This document shows, piece after piece, positions 1 to 5,987 of a stretch of DNA of 8,082 nucleotides (position 1 is its first letter; every line of letters begins with the position of its first letter). The stretch is from positions 1 through 8,082 of the forward strand of contig CAKXBD010000094.1 in the NCBI GenBank assembly GCA_934871445.1, in the 5' to 3' direction. The notes below the pieces were generated by a model. It was not told where the DNA came from, searched no databases, and worked only from the letters and a program-made list of their open reading frames with translations. Made by a program: the position numbers and the translations under genes. The DNA comes from an uncultured bacterium (lineage in GTDB: Bacteria; Bacillota; Clostridia; Christensenellales; Borkfalkiaceae).

Positions 1-2
1 GT

Positions 3-467
3 GAAGGAGAGGTGAGCGCAAAGATACTTTCCCTCAAAGACGTCAGCTATTGTTCGGTCAAAAAATCGGGCATGACGGTACGGGTGGAGGTACGTCTCAA
101 CGCCTTTTCCGAGCCGACGCCTTCCGTAGGCGATATGACGGCAAAACATTCGGGAACGCTCTTGCAGGCGGCGGTTTTAAGGGGAACGCTCCTCAAACAG
201 TCGGGGGAGAGCGTCGAGGCGGGCGAGCCGCTGGTAGGCGCGTATTTTCTCACCGAGAGCGGTGAGCAGGTGCCCGTAACCGCAATCGCGCGCGTTTCCA
301 TCGCCTGTATATACGACGAATTTGTCGAGGCGGAGACAGAGGAAGAAGCGTTTGCGGCGGCGTATCTTGCGATAGACGGAGAGATAACGGAAAAATCCTG
401 CGAGGAAGCGGTGGGCGGTTTTCGGGTAAAAATCGCATATACGGTCACGGAAACCATAAACTTTTAG
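3..467 (+). CDS. yqfD: YqfD-like stage IV sporulation protein, C-terminal part (5' end outside window)
   Basis: The frame is open to the left edge (codons from base 3 read E-G-E-V), so this is the last 154 residues of a longer protein. The GTG at 12 is probably an internal valine: its AAGGAG lies only about two bases away, too close for a ribosome site. The pattern S-Y-C-S-V-K-K-S-G-M-T-V-R-V-E-V, then GDMTAKHSGTLLQAAVLRG, then a G-E-S-V-E-A-G-E-P-L-V-G-A turn, resembles the YqfD core (Trp/Tyr strand, 'A-x-x-x-G' strand, 'V-x-x-G-D-x-V-x-x-G-D-x-L' barrel). The end (EEEAFAAAYLAIDGE to VTETINF) resembles the family's closing segment. The stretch between these parts looks shorter than in Bacillus YqfD. 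In Bacillus YqfD is a membrane-associated protein of the mother-cell sporulation programme whose biochemical role is unclear. Position directly before phoH supports the call. Identification is from pattern memory plus synteny. Confidence 0.68.
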   Translation, partial: EGEVSAKILSLKDVSYCSVKKSGMTVRVEVRLNAFSEPTPSVGDMTAKHSGTLLQAAVLRGTLLKQSGESVEAGEPLVGAYFLTESGEQVPVTAIARVSIACIYDEFVEAETEEEAFAAAYLAIDGEITEKSCEEAVGGFRVKIAYTVTETINF

Positions 468-482
468 ACATAGTAGACGTAC

Positions 483-506
483 ATTTTCGTTTCGGAAACG
501 GAAAAT
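483..506 (+). repeat. Inverted repeat after yqfD
   Basis: ATTTTC-GTTT, a CGG loop, then AAAC-G-GAAAAT: ten pairs with one bulged G, starting 15 bases after the yqfD stop. There is no T tract directly after it, so it is not a standard intrinsic terminator. It could be an mRNA 3'-end stabiliser or chance in AT-rich spacer. No convincing promoter was found in the 468-622 spacer. Confidence 0.3.
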
Positions 507-612
507 ATCGAAAAAAGGCTGATTTTAAGATATACGAGAATACGGTAATTGCGTAAAGAAAATTTTTTATAGAAATCAGGAAATCGCGTCGGGGCGGGAG
601 CGTCGGCGTATC

Positions 613-619
613 GGAGGAG
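613..619 (+). promoter_or_regulatory. Strong Shine-Dalgarno that may serve an ATT start of phoH at 623
   Basis: GGAGGAG is the best ribosome binding site in this spacer. It is followed three bases later by ATT (623), in frame with phoH. The first ordinary start codon, GTG at 662, has no purine-rich site at the usual distance. Starting at 623 adds 13 residues and brings the N-terminus to the usual PhoH length before the 'L-G-T-F-D-E-N-L' motif. Confidence 0.5.
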
Positions 620-661
620 TTTATTACGGCACACATCAGACAGGCAATCGACACGAAATCG

Positions 662-1624
662 GTGGACAGGCTGTCCCGAATTTTAGGCACGTTCGACGAA
701 AATCTCACACTTCTTTCCAGAGAATTGAATCTCGTTTCCTATGTGGAGGGAGTAAAAATCATTCTCGAAGGGGAGGAGCGGGACGTCGCGTGCGGCGAGG
801 AGGTAATTTCCGCGCTTCTCACGTTTGCGGAGTCGGGGGAGAGCGTGGATAAGGGGCGGCTCGTATATTGTATCGAGCTGGCGAAGGAAGGCCGCGTGGG
901 GGATATTCTGGGCATTTTGGAAGGAGTGGTCGCCGTCACCTCCCGCGGGAAGCAGATCAAGTGCAAGACGGTAGGGCAAAAGCAGTACGTGGAGGCGATC
1001 AAAAAGAATACGGTGGTATTCGGCGTAGGGCCTGCGGGTACGGGAAAGACGTATTTGGCGGTATGTCTTGCGGTTGCGGCGTTCAAGAGCAAGCAGGTTG
1101 AAAAAATTATACTCACGCGCCCCGCGGTGGAGGCGGGGGAAAAGCTGGGCTTTCTGCCGGGGGATTTGCAGACGAAGGTAGACCCGTATCTTCGGCCGCT
1201 GTACGACGCCTTGCAGGAAATGCTGGGCATGGAGACGTATGCAAAACTCATGGAAAAGGGAGTCATCGAGGTGGCGCCGCTCGCGTACATGCGCGGAAGG
1301 ACGCTTTCGAACGCCTTTATTATCCTCGATGAAGCGCAGAATACGACAAAGGAACAGATGAAGATGTTTCTGACCCGTATGGGCGAGGGCAGCAAGACGG
1401 TGGTCACGGGGGACGTGACGCAGGTGGATTTGCCCGAAGGCAAGACGAGCGGGCTCGTGCATGCGGTGAAGATACTCAAAAACATAGAGGGAATCAGGAT
1501 TTGCCGATTGACGGATAAGGACGTCGTACGGCATCCGATGGTCATGCGGATTATCCGCGCGTATGAAGCGGACGCGGAAAAATTCCGCGGCAGGGCGCAG
1601 AAGAAGGAGAGGAACGAAGGATGA
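662..1624 (+). CDS. phoH: PhoH family ATPase (YbeZ-like)
   Basis: PhoH/YbeZ proteins are cytoplasmic P-loop ATPases linked to RNA metabolism, acting with the endoribonuclease YbeY, which is encoded two genes downstream. Residue numbers count from the GTG. The N-terminal part (about 7-60, beginning L-G-T-F-D-E-N-L) is the small domain typical of this family. The ATPase core has Walker A GPAGTGKT at 123-130, the TRPAVEAGEKLGFLPGD segment at 152-168, Walker B FIILDEAQN at 219-227, and VTGDVTQVDLP at 248-258. The family tail L-T-D-K-D-V-V-R-H-P is at 283-292. Length (320 aa) is normal. The GTG at 662 lacks a ribosome site; the frame is open back to 557, and ATT at 623 behind GGAGGAG is a likely true start, giving 333 aa. 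The stop overlaps the pgpH start (ATGA), implying coupled translation. Confidence 0.95.
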   Translation: MDRLSRILGTFDENLTLLSRELNLVSYVEGVKIILEGEERDVACGEEVISALLTFAESGESVDKGRLVYCIELAKEGRVGDILGILEGVVAVTSRGKQIKCKTVGQKQYVEAIKKNTVVFGVGPAGTGKTYLAVCLAVAAFKSKQVEKIILTRPAVEAGEKLGFLPGDLQTKVDPYLRPLYDALQEMLGMETYAKLMEKGVIEVAPLAYMRGRTLSNAFIILDEAQNTTKEQMKMFLTRMGEGSKTVVTGDVTQVDLPEGKTSGLVHAVKILKNIEGIRICRLTDKDVVRHPMVMRIIRAYEADAEKFRGRAQKKERNEG

Positions 1625-3132
1625 ACATTCGAGAAGGCGAATCGGTTTGGACAAAAAAGGAAATCGTAAAGAGCGCGCTTTTGTATGTGCTTCATTTTAT
1701 CATACTCATTCTCATCGCGGCCGTTTTGCTGCTGGGGGATAAATTCGACCGTTTTTCCCAAACGATTAAGGAAAATCAGGCCAATTATCTCTATATGGTA
1801 TTTTGCATTTTTCTGCTCGTCCTGATTACCTATTTTTATTATTTCTTTGAGGATAGGCGGATGCTCGTCGGCGGAAAAAATATCGCGCTGATTTTTACCG
1901 TTCTCGATTTGAGTCTCATCGTATCCTTCCTGTTTGGAAAATACGTTCATATTTACGCTCGGCCGGTAGCGCTCGCCGCGCTGCTCGTGTTCGTGCTGGT
2001 CGGCCGCAGGGACGCCATTTTTATGAATATGATCTGCGCCATTTTAATGTTCGTCGTCGATAATTTCTCCGACGGGACCGCGGCTGCCAATAACGTCTAT
2101 TCTTCCTTCATCATCGCTTTTTCCGCGGGCATGATTGCCATTTTCTTCGGAAATAAGGCCAAGACCCGCTTCCAAATCGTCGGAATCGGCCTGATTATCG
2201 TCATTCCCGTCGATTTTATCATTTTCCTTTTGGAGATTTCGGGCCTTTCGAGCAGCGGTTCGGGAACCGCGACGGCCGTCACGGGTATCGAAAAAATTTT
2301 CCAGCAGATGGGCTACGGCCTCTTGGGCGGAATCATGTCCGCCGTGCTGTTTTTGGCGATTTTACCCGTGTTCGAATCCCTGTTCAACTGCCTGACGGTG
2401 TTCCGCCTGCGCGAATTGACCAGCTCGGACGCCAAGCTGCTCAAAAAGCTCAAAGAGGAGGCGCCCGGCACGTTCAACCATTCCATGGTAGTGGCGCAGC
2501 TTGCGGAAGCATGTGCCGCAAACCTCGGGGAGGACGTAGATTACGCACGCGCGGCGGCGTTCTATCACGACGTGGGGAAATTGCACCAGCCCGAATATTT
2601 CACCGAAAATCAGGGCGAGTACAACCTTCACGACGAATTGACGCCCGAACTTTCGGCGGATATAATCCGCTCGCATACGCAGGACGGCTACGAACTCATC
2701 CGCGCCCATCATTTGCCGCAGTTTCTCGCGGACGTCGCGTTACAGCACCACGGCACTATGCCCATTCGGTATTTCTATGCCAAGGCGCTGAAAATGACGG
2801 ACGGAGAATTGAATATAGAGGACTTTTCCTATCCGGGCCCCAAGCCCAAGACGAAAATCGCCGCGATCATCATGATTGCGGACGCATCGGAAGCGGTGGT
2901 GCGCGCTCTCCCCAAGCGCACGCCCGAGGAAGTGGAAAAGGCGGTGCGCGGGATCATCGAGGAACGCATGGATCTCGAACAATTCTCCGATTGCGACATC
3001 ACCATGGCGGATCTGACGACGATTCGCCGCACGCTGGTGAGTACGCTGACGGGCGTGTATCACCACCGCGTGAAATACCCGTCTATCAAGTATAAGCACG
3101 CGGACGGCAAGACGACGGGCGAAAACCAATGA
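1621..3132 (+). CDS. pgpH: PgpH-type membrane HD phosphodiesterase (c-di-AMP hydrolase), short form
   Basis: PgpH (YqfF) is a membrane enzyme that hydrolyses c-di-AMP to pApA through a cytoplasmic HD domain. Hydrophobic helices lie at about 17-39, 55-76, 87-105, 112-128, 131-147, 161-177, 185-206 and 231-255. The segment ILPVFESLFN (247-256) is the usual junction to the HD domain. Metal and catalytic residues appear intact: H287 (FNHS), H316-D317 (YHDVGK), H352, H376-H377 (QHHGT) and D421 (IADASE). Family members are about 700 aa with a roughly 250-residue extracellular 7TMR-HDED domain after the first helix. Here only about 15 residues separate helices 1 and 2, so that sensor is missing. ATG at 1621 overlaps the phoH stop and has AAGGAGAGG at 1604-1612. 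The ATGA overlap with ybeY at the 3' end shows operon structure. The family call is firm; c-di-AMP as substrate is inferred from family and context. Confidence 0.93.
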   Translation: MNIREGESVWTKKEIVKSALLYVLHFIILILIAAVLLLGDKFDRFSQTIKENQANYLYMVFCIFLLVLITYFYYFFEDRRMLVGGKNIALIFTVLDLSLIVSFLFGKYVHIYARPVALAALLVFVLVGRRDAIFMNMICAILMFVVDNFSDGTAAANNVYSSFIIAFSAGMIAIFFGNKAKTRFQIVGIGLIIVIPVDFIIFLLEISGLSSSGSGTATAVTGIEKIFQQMGYGLLGGIMSAVLFLAILPVFESLFNCLTVFRLRELTSSDAKLLKKLKEEAPGTFNHSMVVAQLAEACAANLGEDVDYARAAAFYHDVGKLHQPEYFTENQGEYNLHDELTPELSADIIRSHTQDGYELIRAHHLPQFLADVALQHHGTMPIRYFYAKALKMTDGELNIEDFSYPGPKPKTKIAAIIMIADASEAVVRALPKRTPEEVEKAVRGIIEERMDLEQFSDCDITMADLTTIRRTLVSTLTGVYHHRVKYPSIKYKHADGKTTGENQ

Positions 3133-3617
3133 AGGACAATTTCCGCATTTATTCGGACGGGGAGGAGTTTTCGGCAGAGGACGCGCGGCGTCTCGAACGG
3201 GCGATGGACGGTTTCGTGAAGTCGGACGTCCCGCTCGCCGTGGAGTTTATTTTCACGGACGAGGAAGAGATCCGACGGCTCAACCGTGAGCTCCGCTCTA
3301 CTGACAGGGTGACGGACGTTCTGAGTTTTCCCGCTCTGGACGGCATCAAGGGAAAGGCGCTGAAACGGCGGGATTACCCCTGCGACATCGACGACGAAGG
3401 GAATTTGTTTGTCGGCTCGATAGCGGTCTGCAAGAAGCGTGCGGCAGAGCAGGCGGAGGAATACGGGCACTCCTACCGTAGGGAGCTGAATTACCTGCTC
3501 GTTCACGGAATCATGCACTGTCTGGGTTACGACCACATGACGGAGGAAGAAAAGTCGGAAATGCGGGAAAAAGAGGAATGTATTCTCGGCAAAATGGGAA
3601 TAACGAGAGAGGACTGA
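3129..3617 (+). CDS. ybeY: YbeY endoribonuclease (16S rRNA 3'-end maturation factor)
   Basis: YbeY is a zinc-dependent single-strand endoribonuclease acting in 16S rRNA 3'-end maturation and 70S quality control, in partnership with PhoH/YbeZ and Era. The signature zinc motif HGIMHCLGYDH is at 126-136, with H126, H130 and H136 as ligands. The conserved STDRVTDVLSFP segment is at 58-69, and an RRELNYLLVHG helix leads into the motif. The length of 162 aa is normal. The usual G-D-I strand motif reads V-G-S-I here (95-98), a small deviation. No independent Shine-Dalgarno is visible before the ATG; the start is embedded in the pgpH stop (ATGA), so translation probably depends on reinitiation. era begins 13 bases after the stop. 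Confidence 0.96.
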   Translation: MKDNFRIYSDGEEFSAEDARRLERAMDGFVKSDVPLAVEFIFTDEEEIRRLNRELRSTDRVTDVLSFPALDGIKGKALKRRDYPCDIDDEGNLFVGSIAVCKKRAAEQAEEYGHSYRRELNYLLVHGIMHCLGYDHMTEEEKSEMREKEECILGKMGITRED

Positions 3618-3630
3618 CGAAAGAGGATTT

Positions 3631-4524
3631 ATGAGAAGCGGATACGTAGCGGTCATCGGCAGAGCGAACGCCGGAAAGAGCACATTAATCAACGTCATGG
3701 TGGGAGAGAAAGTATCTATTGTGTCGCCCAAACCCCAGACCACGCGGGACAGGATTTTAGGCGTGATGAACGGGGAGGATTACCAGGTGGTGTTAGTGGA
3801 CACGCCGGGTATTTATAAGTCGAATAACGCCCTGACGGACAACATGATGCGGACGACGGAGGAGAGCGCGAAAGCGGTGGACTTAATTTTGTATGTCCTC
3901 GACGGCCACGAGGGCATGCGGGAGGAAGATTTTTCCCTCATGAGGAAATACAAGGAATTGGGGCTTCCGATGGCCGTGGCGTATACGAAAATCGACATTA
4001 TGCCGAAGGAGAATATTCCTCTCGACATGGCGAAGTTCGCGGATTCGGGGATCGACCTAGACGTTTTTCCCGTCTCCGCGAGGAAGGGCCGCAATATCAA
4101 AAATCTGAGGGAGTTTCTCATATCTTCCATGCCGGAGGGCGGGAAGGTATTCGAGGAAGAAATCGTGTCGGACAAGAGCGAACGCTTCATGATCGCCGAA
4201 ATCATGCGCGAAAAGATTTTGCTCAAATACGACAAGGAAATCCCGCACGGAGTGGCGGTCGTCGTGAATATTTTCCGTTTGGGGGAGAACGGCGTATACG
4301 AAGTCAATCTCGACATCGTGTGCGAAAAAGCGGGGCATAAAGCCATTCTCATCGGTAAGCAGGGACGGGCCATCAAGGAGGTTTCGTCTTTCGCGCGACA
4401 GGACATGGAAAAATTTCTCGGCAAGAAGGTATTTCTCACGACGTACGTGAAAGTCAAGGAAGATTGGCGGGACAAGCCGGGGCTCATGAAGGAGTACGGC
4501 TACGAGGAATTTCGGGAAATCTGA
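3631..4524 (+). CDS. era: GTPase Era, ribosome assembly factor
   Basis: Era is a GTPase that binds the 3' end of 16S rRNA through a C-terminal KH domain during 30S assembly. The G domain shows G1 GRANAGKS (10-17), the switch region PQTTRDR (35-41), G3 DTPG (57-60), G4 TKID (119-122; the family norm is NKxD) and G5 VSAR (148-151). The linker EIPHGVAV is at 203-210. The KH loop ILIGKQG is at 239-245 and ends in the family's VKVKEDWRD (273-281). Its 297-residue length is normal. ATG at 3631 has AAGAGG at 3621-3626, a slightly short spacing. The Asn-to-Thr change in G4 and the Pro/Val-to-Ala changes in G1 are the only departures I see and may be lineage-typical. Together with phoH and ybeY it makes this a ribosome-maturation operon. 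Confidence 0.97.
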   Translation: MRSGYVAVIGRANAGKSTLINVMVGEKVSIVSPKPQTTRDRILGVMNGEDYQVVLVDTPGIYKSNNALTDNMMRTTEESAKAVDLILYVLDGHEGMREEDFSLMRKYKELGLPMAVAYTKIDIMPKENIPLDMAKFADSGIDLDVFPVSARKGRNIKNLREFLISSMPEGGKVFEEEIVSDKSERFMIAEIMREKILLKYDKEIPHGVAVVVNIFRLGENGVYEVNLDIVCEKAGHKAILIGKQGRAIKEVSSFARQDMEKFLGKKVFLTTYVKVKEDWRDKPGLMKEYGYEEFREI

Positions 4525-4570
4525 GCGGAGCGAAACGCCTTTTTGAAAATCGTAACGTCTGATCTCCCCT

Positions 4571-4891
4571 CGGAAGTTTTCGGTTTTCGTTCGAGAAAGG
4601 CTTATCCGTTGCCCCTTGGAAGTTTTCGGGTTCGCTCGGGAAAGACTTATTCGTTGCCCCTTGGAAGTTTTCGGGTTCGCTCGGGAAAGACTTATTCGTT
4701 GCTCCTCGGAAGTCTTTCGGTTTTCGTTCGGGAAAGACTTATCCGTTACTCCTCGGAAGTTTTCGGGTTCGCTCGGGAAAGGCTTATCCGTTGCACCTTG
4801 GAAGTTTTCGGGTTCGCTCGGGAAAGGCTTTATCCGTTGTTCCTCAAAAGTCTTTTAAGGTGCGTTTCGGAAAGGCTTGTCGGTTGTTCCC
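4571..4891 (+). repeat. Tandem array of 45-47 bp stem-loop repeats between era and yqzL
   Basis: Six clear units begin at 4571, 4617, 4662, 4707, 4754 and 4799 (46, 45, 45, 47, 45 and 46 bases). A diverged seventh spans 4845-4891, and a decayed eighth may continue to about 4935. Each unit reads roughly YGGAAGTTTTCGGGTTCGC, then TCGGGAAAGRCTTATYCG, then TTGCYCCT. Each folds: in unit 4, AAGTCTTTC (4710-4718) pairs perfectly with GAAAGACTT (4732-4740), extended by CGG/CCG. Other units pair with one bulge. The diverged unit 7 still forms nine pairs (AAGTCTTTT with GAAAGGCTT, two G-U). Open frames run through the array, including one of 138 codons from a TTG at 4543, but the frame shifts between units, there is no ribosome site and no recognisable protein, so I do not call a gene. 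Together with flanks this accounts for the 482-base gap. Confidence 0.85.
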
Positions 4892-4915
4892 TTAAAAATC
4901 CTTTGGGGGCGTTTT

Positions 4916-4935
4916 CGGAAAAATTTTCCGTTTTT
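4916..4935 (+). terminator. Candidate intrinsic terminator at the end of the repeat array
   Basis: CGGAAA-AAT-TTTCCG (4916-4930) gives a six-pair stem with a three-base loop, followed at once by five T. The same left arm can instead pair with the next copy, CGGAAAAA (4916-4923) with TTTTTCCG (4931-4938), eight pairs with a seven-base loop and no T tract after it. It could end the upstream operon transcript. The stem is AU-rich and therefore weak. Confidence 0.45.
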
Positions 4936-4954
4936 CCGCACGGCGTTTTTTCCG

Positions 4955-4960
4955 TATAAA
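4955..4960 (+). promoter_or_regulatory. Weak candidate -10 box for yqzL-recO
   Basis: TATAAA sits just after the terminator-like hairpin and 47 bases before the yqzL start. The best -35 at 16-18 bases spacing is a T-rich hexamer around 4932-4937 matching the consensus at only about three positions. Location is suggestive, sequence is not strong. Confidence 0.22.
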
Positions 4961-4971
4961 ATTCGGCGTTA

Positions 4972-4998
4972 TTCCCCACCCTAACGGTAAAGGGGGAA
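4972..4998 (+). promoter_or_regulatory. Stem-loop covering the yqzL Shine-Dalgarno
   Basis: TTCCCC (4972-4977) can pair with GGGGAA (4993-4998), with an inner ACC (4978-4980)/GGT (4986-4988) stem around a CTAAC loop. The right arm is the G run that serves as ribosome binding site for the ATG at 5007. If formed in RNA it would occlude translation initiation. This is visible pairing only; no ligand or known family is implied. Confidence 0.35.
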
Positions 4999-5006
4999 AA
5001 AGAAGA

Positions 5007-5138
5007 ATGCACGATAAAAACGGGGATTTCGGCGCGGCGCGTCTCGCGTGGGAGATGTTCACGAAGACGGGAAATATTAGCTATTACATGCTGTATCAGG
5101 AGCTGAAATCGGAATATAAGTCCCGAAAAAAACACTGA
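5007..5138 (+). CDS. yqzL: YqzL family small protein
   Basis: This 43-residue frame, ATG to TGA at 5136-5138, encodes a core A-W-E-M-F-T-K-T-G-N-I-S-Y-Y-M-L-Y-Q-E-L. That matches the YqzL family pattern (W-x-x-F-x-x-T-G-N-I-x-x-Y-L-L-x-K-E), a conserved Firmicutes protein of about 45 residues usually found between era and recO, exactly its place here. Its function is unknown. A G-rich ribosome site (4992-4996) precedes the ATG by 10 bases. The stop lies 24 bases before the recO start, so the two are probably co-transcribed. The protein has a short acidic/basic N-terminal extension (first 13 residues) before the core and a lysine-rich tail; no membrane segment. Confidence 0.88.
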   Translation: MHDKNGDFGAARLAWEMFTKTGNISYYMLYQELKSEYKSRKKH

Positions 5139-5162
5139 CCAAATGCAGGGAGAAGGCAGGAT

Positions 5163-5882
5163 ATGGAATTCAAGACGGACGCGTTGGTATTAAAGGCGAC
5201 GGACTATAAAGAAAACGATAAACTGCTCACTCTGTTCACTCCCTCAAAGGGAAAAGTGACGGCGGGAATCCGCGGTGTCAGAAAACGTGGAGCAAAGCTC
5301 GCCTTTGCGGCTCAGCCGTTCTGTTTTGCGGAATATATCTTAGCGGAGAAGGGTGGCAGGTATACGGTGACCGCCGCCTATTTGTACGACGGCTTCTATT
5401 CTCTGCGTACGGACATCGCGCGCTATTACGCCGCATGTTCGGTTTTGGAAATCTGTAACGCTCTTCTCGTCGAGGAGGGGGAGAGCGAAGCGGTGTTCAT
5501 CGCCGCGGTCGAAGCCCTCAAAGGTCTATCCCTTACGGAAGGAGATGCGGCGGAGTTGCTGCTTTCGTTTTCTTTGACCGCGTTGCATGAATCGGGGTAT
5601 ATGATCGATTTGGACGGCTGCGGTATCTGCGGCGGCGAAGTGAAGGGAAACGCATACTTCGACTTTGAAGCCGGTTATTTTACATGTTCGGACTGCGCAT
5701 CCGGCGTTCGTGCCAGCGAATCTACTTATCAGACCCTGCGCAAATGCGCGGGGTTGTCCTATGACGAAGAAAAGACGTCAGGGGGCGGAAAACGCGCCCT
5801 CAGACTGATAAAAACATACCTCGCCGAAAAGACGGAGGAAGAATATCCGTGCTTTGGCGAATTTATCCGTCTCTGCGAATAA
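5163..5882 (+). CDS. recO: DNA repair protein RecO
   Basis: RecO is a recombination mediator that, with RecR, loads RecA onto SSB-coated single-stranded DNA in gap and break repair. The N-terminal OB fold is visible at about 1-80 (T-D-A-L-V-L-K-A-T-D-Y-K-E-N-D-K-L-L-T-L-F-T, then S-K-G-K-V-T-A-G-I-R-G-V-R-K). A helical domain follows. The zinc site GCGICGG and YFTCSDC gives C153, C156, C175 and C178, all present. At 239 aa the length is normal. ATG at 5163 has GAAGG at 5152-5156 at good spacing. It lies 24 bases after yqzL, and the pair forms the conserved era-yqzL-recO order, although the repeat array and a candidate terminator separate them here from era. Confidence 0.96.
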   Translation: MEFKTDALVLKATDYKENDKLLTLFTPSKGKVTAGIRGVRKRGAKLAFAAQPFCFAEYILAEKGGRYTVTAAYLYDGFYSLRTDIARYYAACSVLEICNALLVEEGESEAVFIAAVEALKGLSLTEGDAAELLLSFSLTALHESGYMIDLDGCGICGGEVKGNAYFDFEAGYFTCSDCASGVRASESTYQTLRKCAGLSYDEEKTSGGGKRALRLIKTYLAEKTEEEYPCFGEFIRLCE

Positions 5883-5886
5883 AAAG

Positions 5887-5912
5887 AGGCGCCTTTTCGG
5901 CAGGGCGTTTTT
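5887..5912 (+). terminator. Candidate intrinsic terminator after recO
   Basis: AGGCGCC (5887-5893) pairs with GGCGTTT (5904-5910) over seven pairs including two G-U, with a ten-base loop. T tract 5908-5912 overlaps the right arm. It begins four bases after the recO stop, a natural place for transcription to end. The GC core is only four pairs, so strength is uncertain. Confidence 0.45.
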
Positions 5913-5987
5913 CAGAATTTCAGAGAGCGGACGGACGGGGAAGGATCAGGGAAAAACATACGCGGACCCCCGCCGCAAGCGATTTTT

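Noticed and set aside
540..573. Promoter for phoH (TTGCGT then TTTATA/TATAGA)
   Set aside because: Spacing between the candidate boxes is only about 11-13 bases, too short for a standard promoter, and the AT-rich tract alone is not enough.
739..1950. 403-codon minus-strand frame across phoH and the start of pgpH
   Set aside because: It spans two clearly identified + strand genes with intact catalytic motifs, has no recognisable domain, and is a shadow of stop-poor codon use.
4522..4545. Possible terminator directly after era (GCG-AAA-CGC followed by CTTTTT)
   Set aside because: The stem is only three or four pairs with a bulge, too weak to list beside the better hairpin at 4916-4935.
4571..4891. 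CRISPR array
   Set aside because: There is no repeat-spacer alternation: the whole 45-47 bp unit repeats with no unique spacers, and no cas genes are nearby.
4543..4959. 138-codon frame with a TTG start across the repeat array, and an 80-codon frame at 4616-4858
   Set aside because: No ribosome binding site. The same DNA unit is read in different frames in successive copies because units are 45, 46 or 47 bases long, and the open frames follow from the stop-poor repeat sequence. No recognisable protein results.
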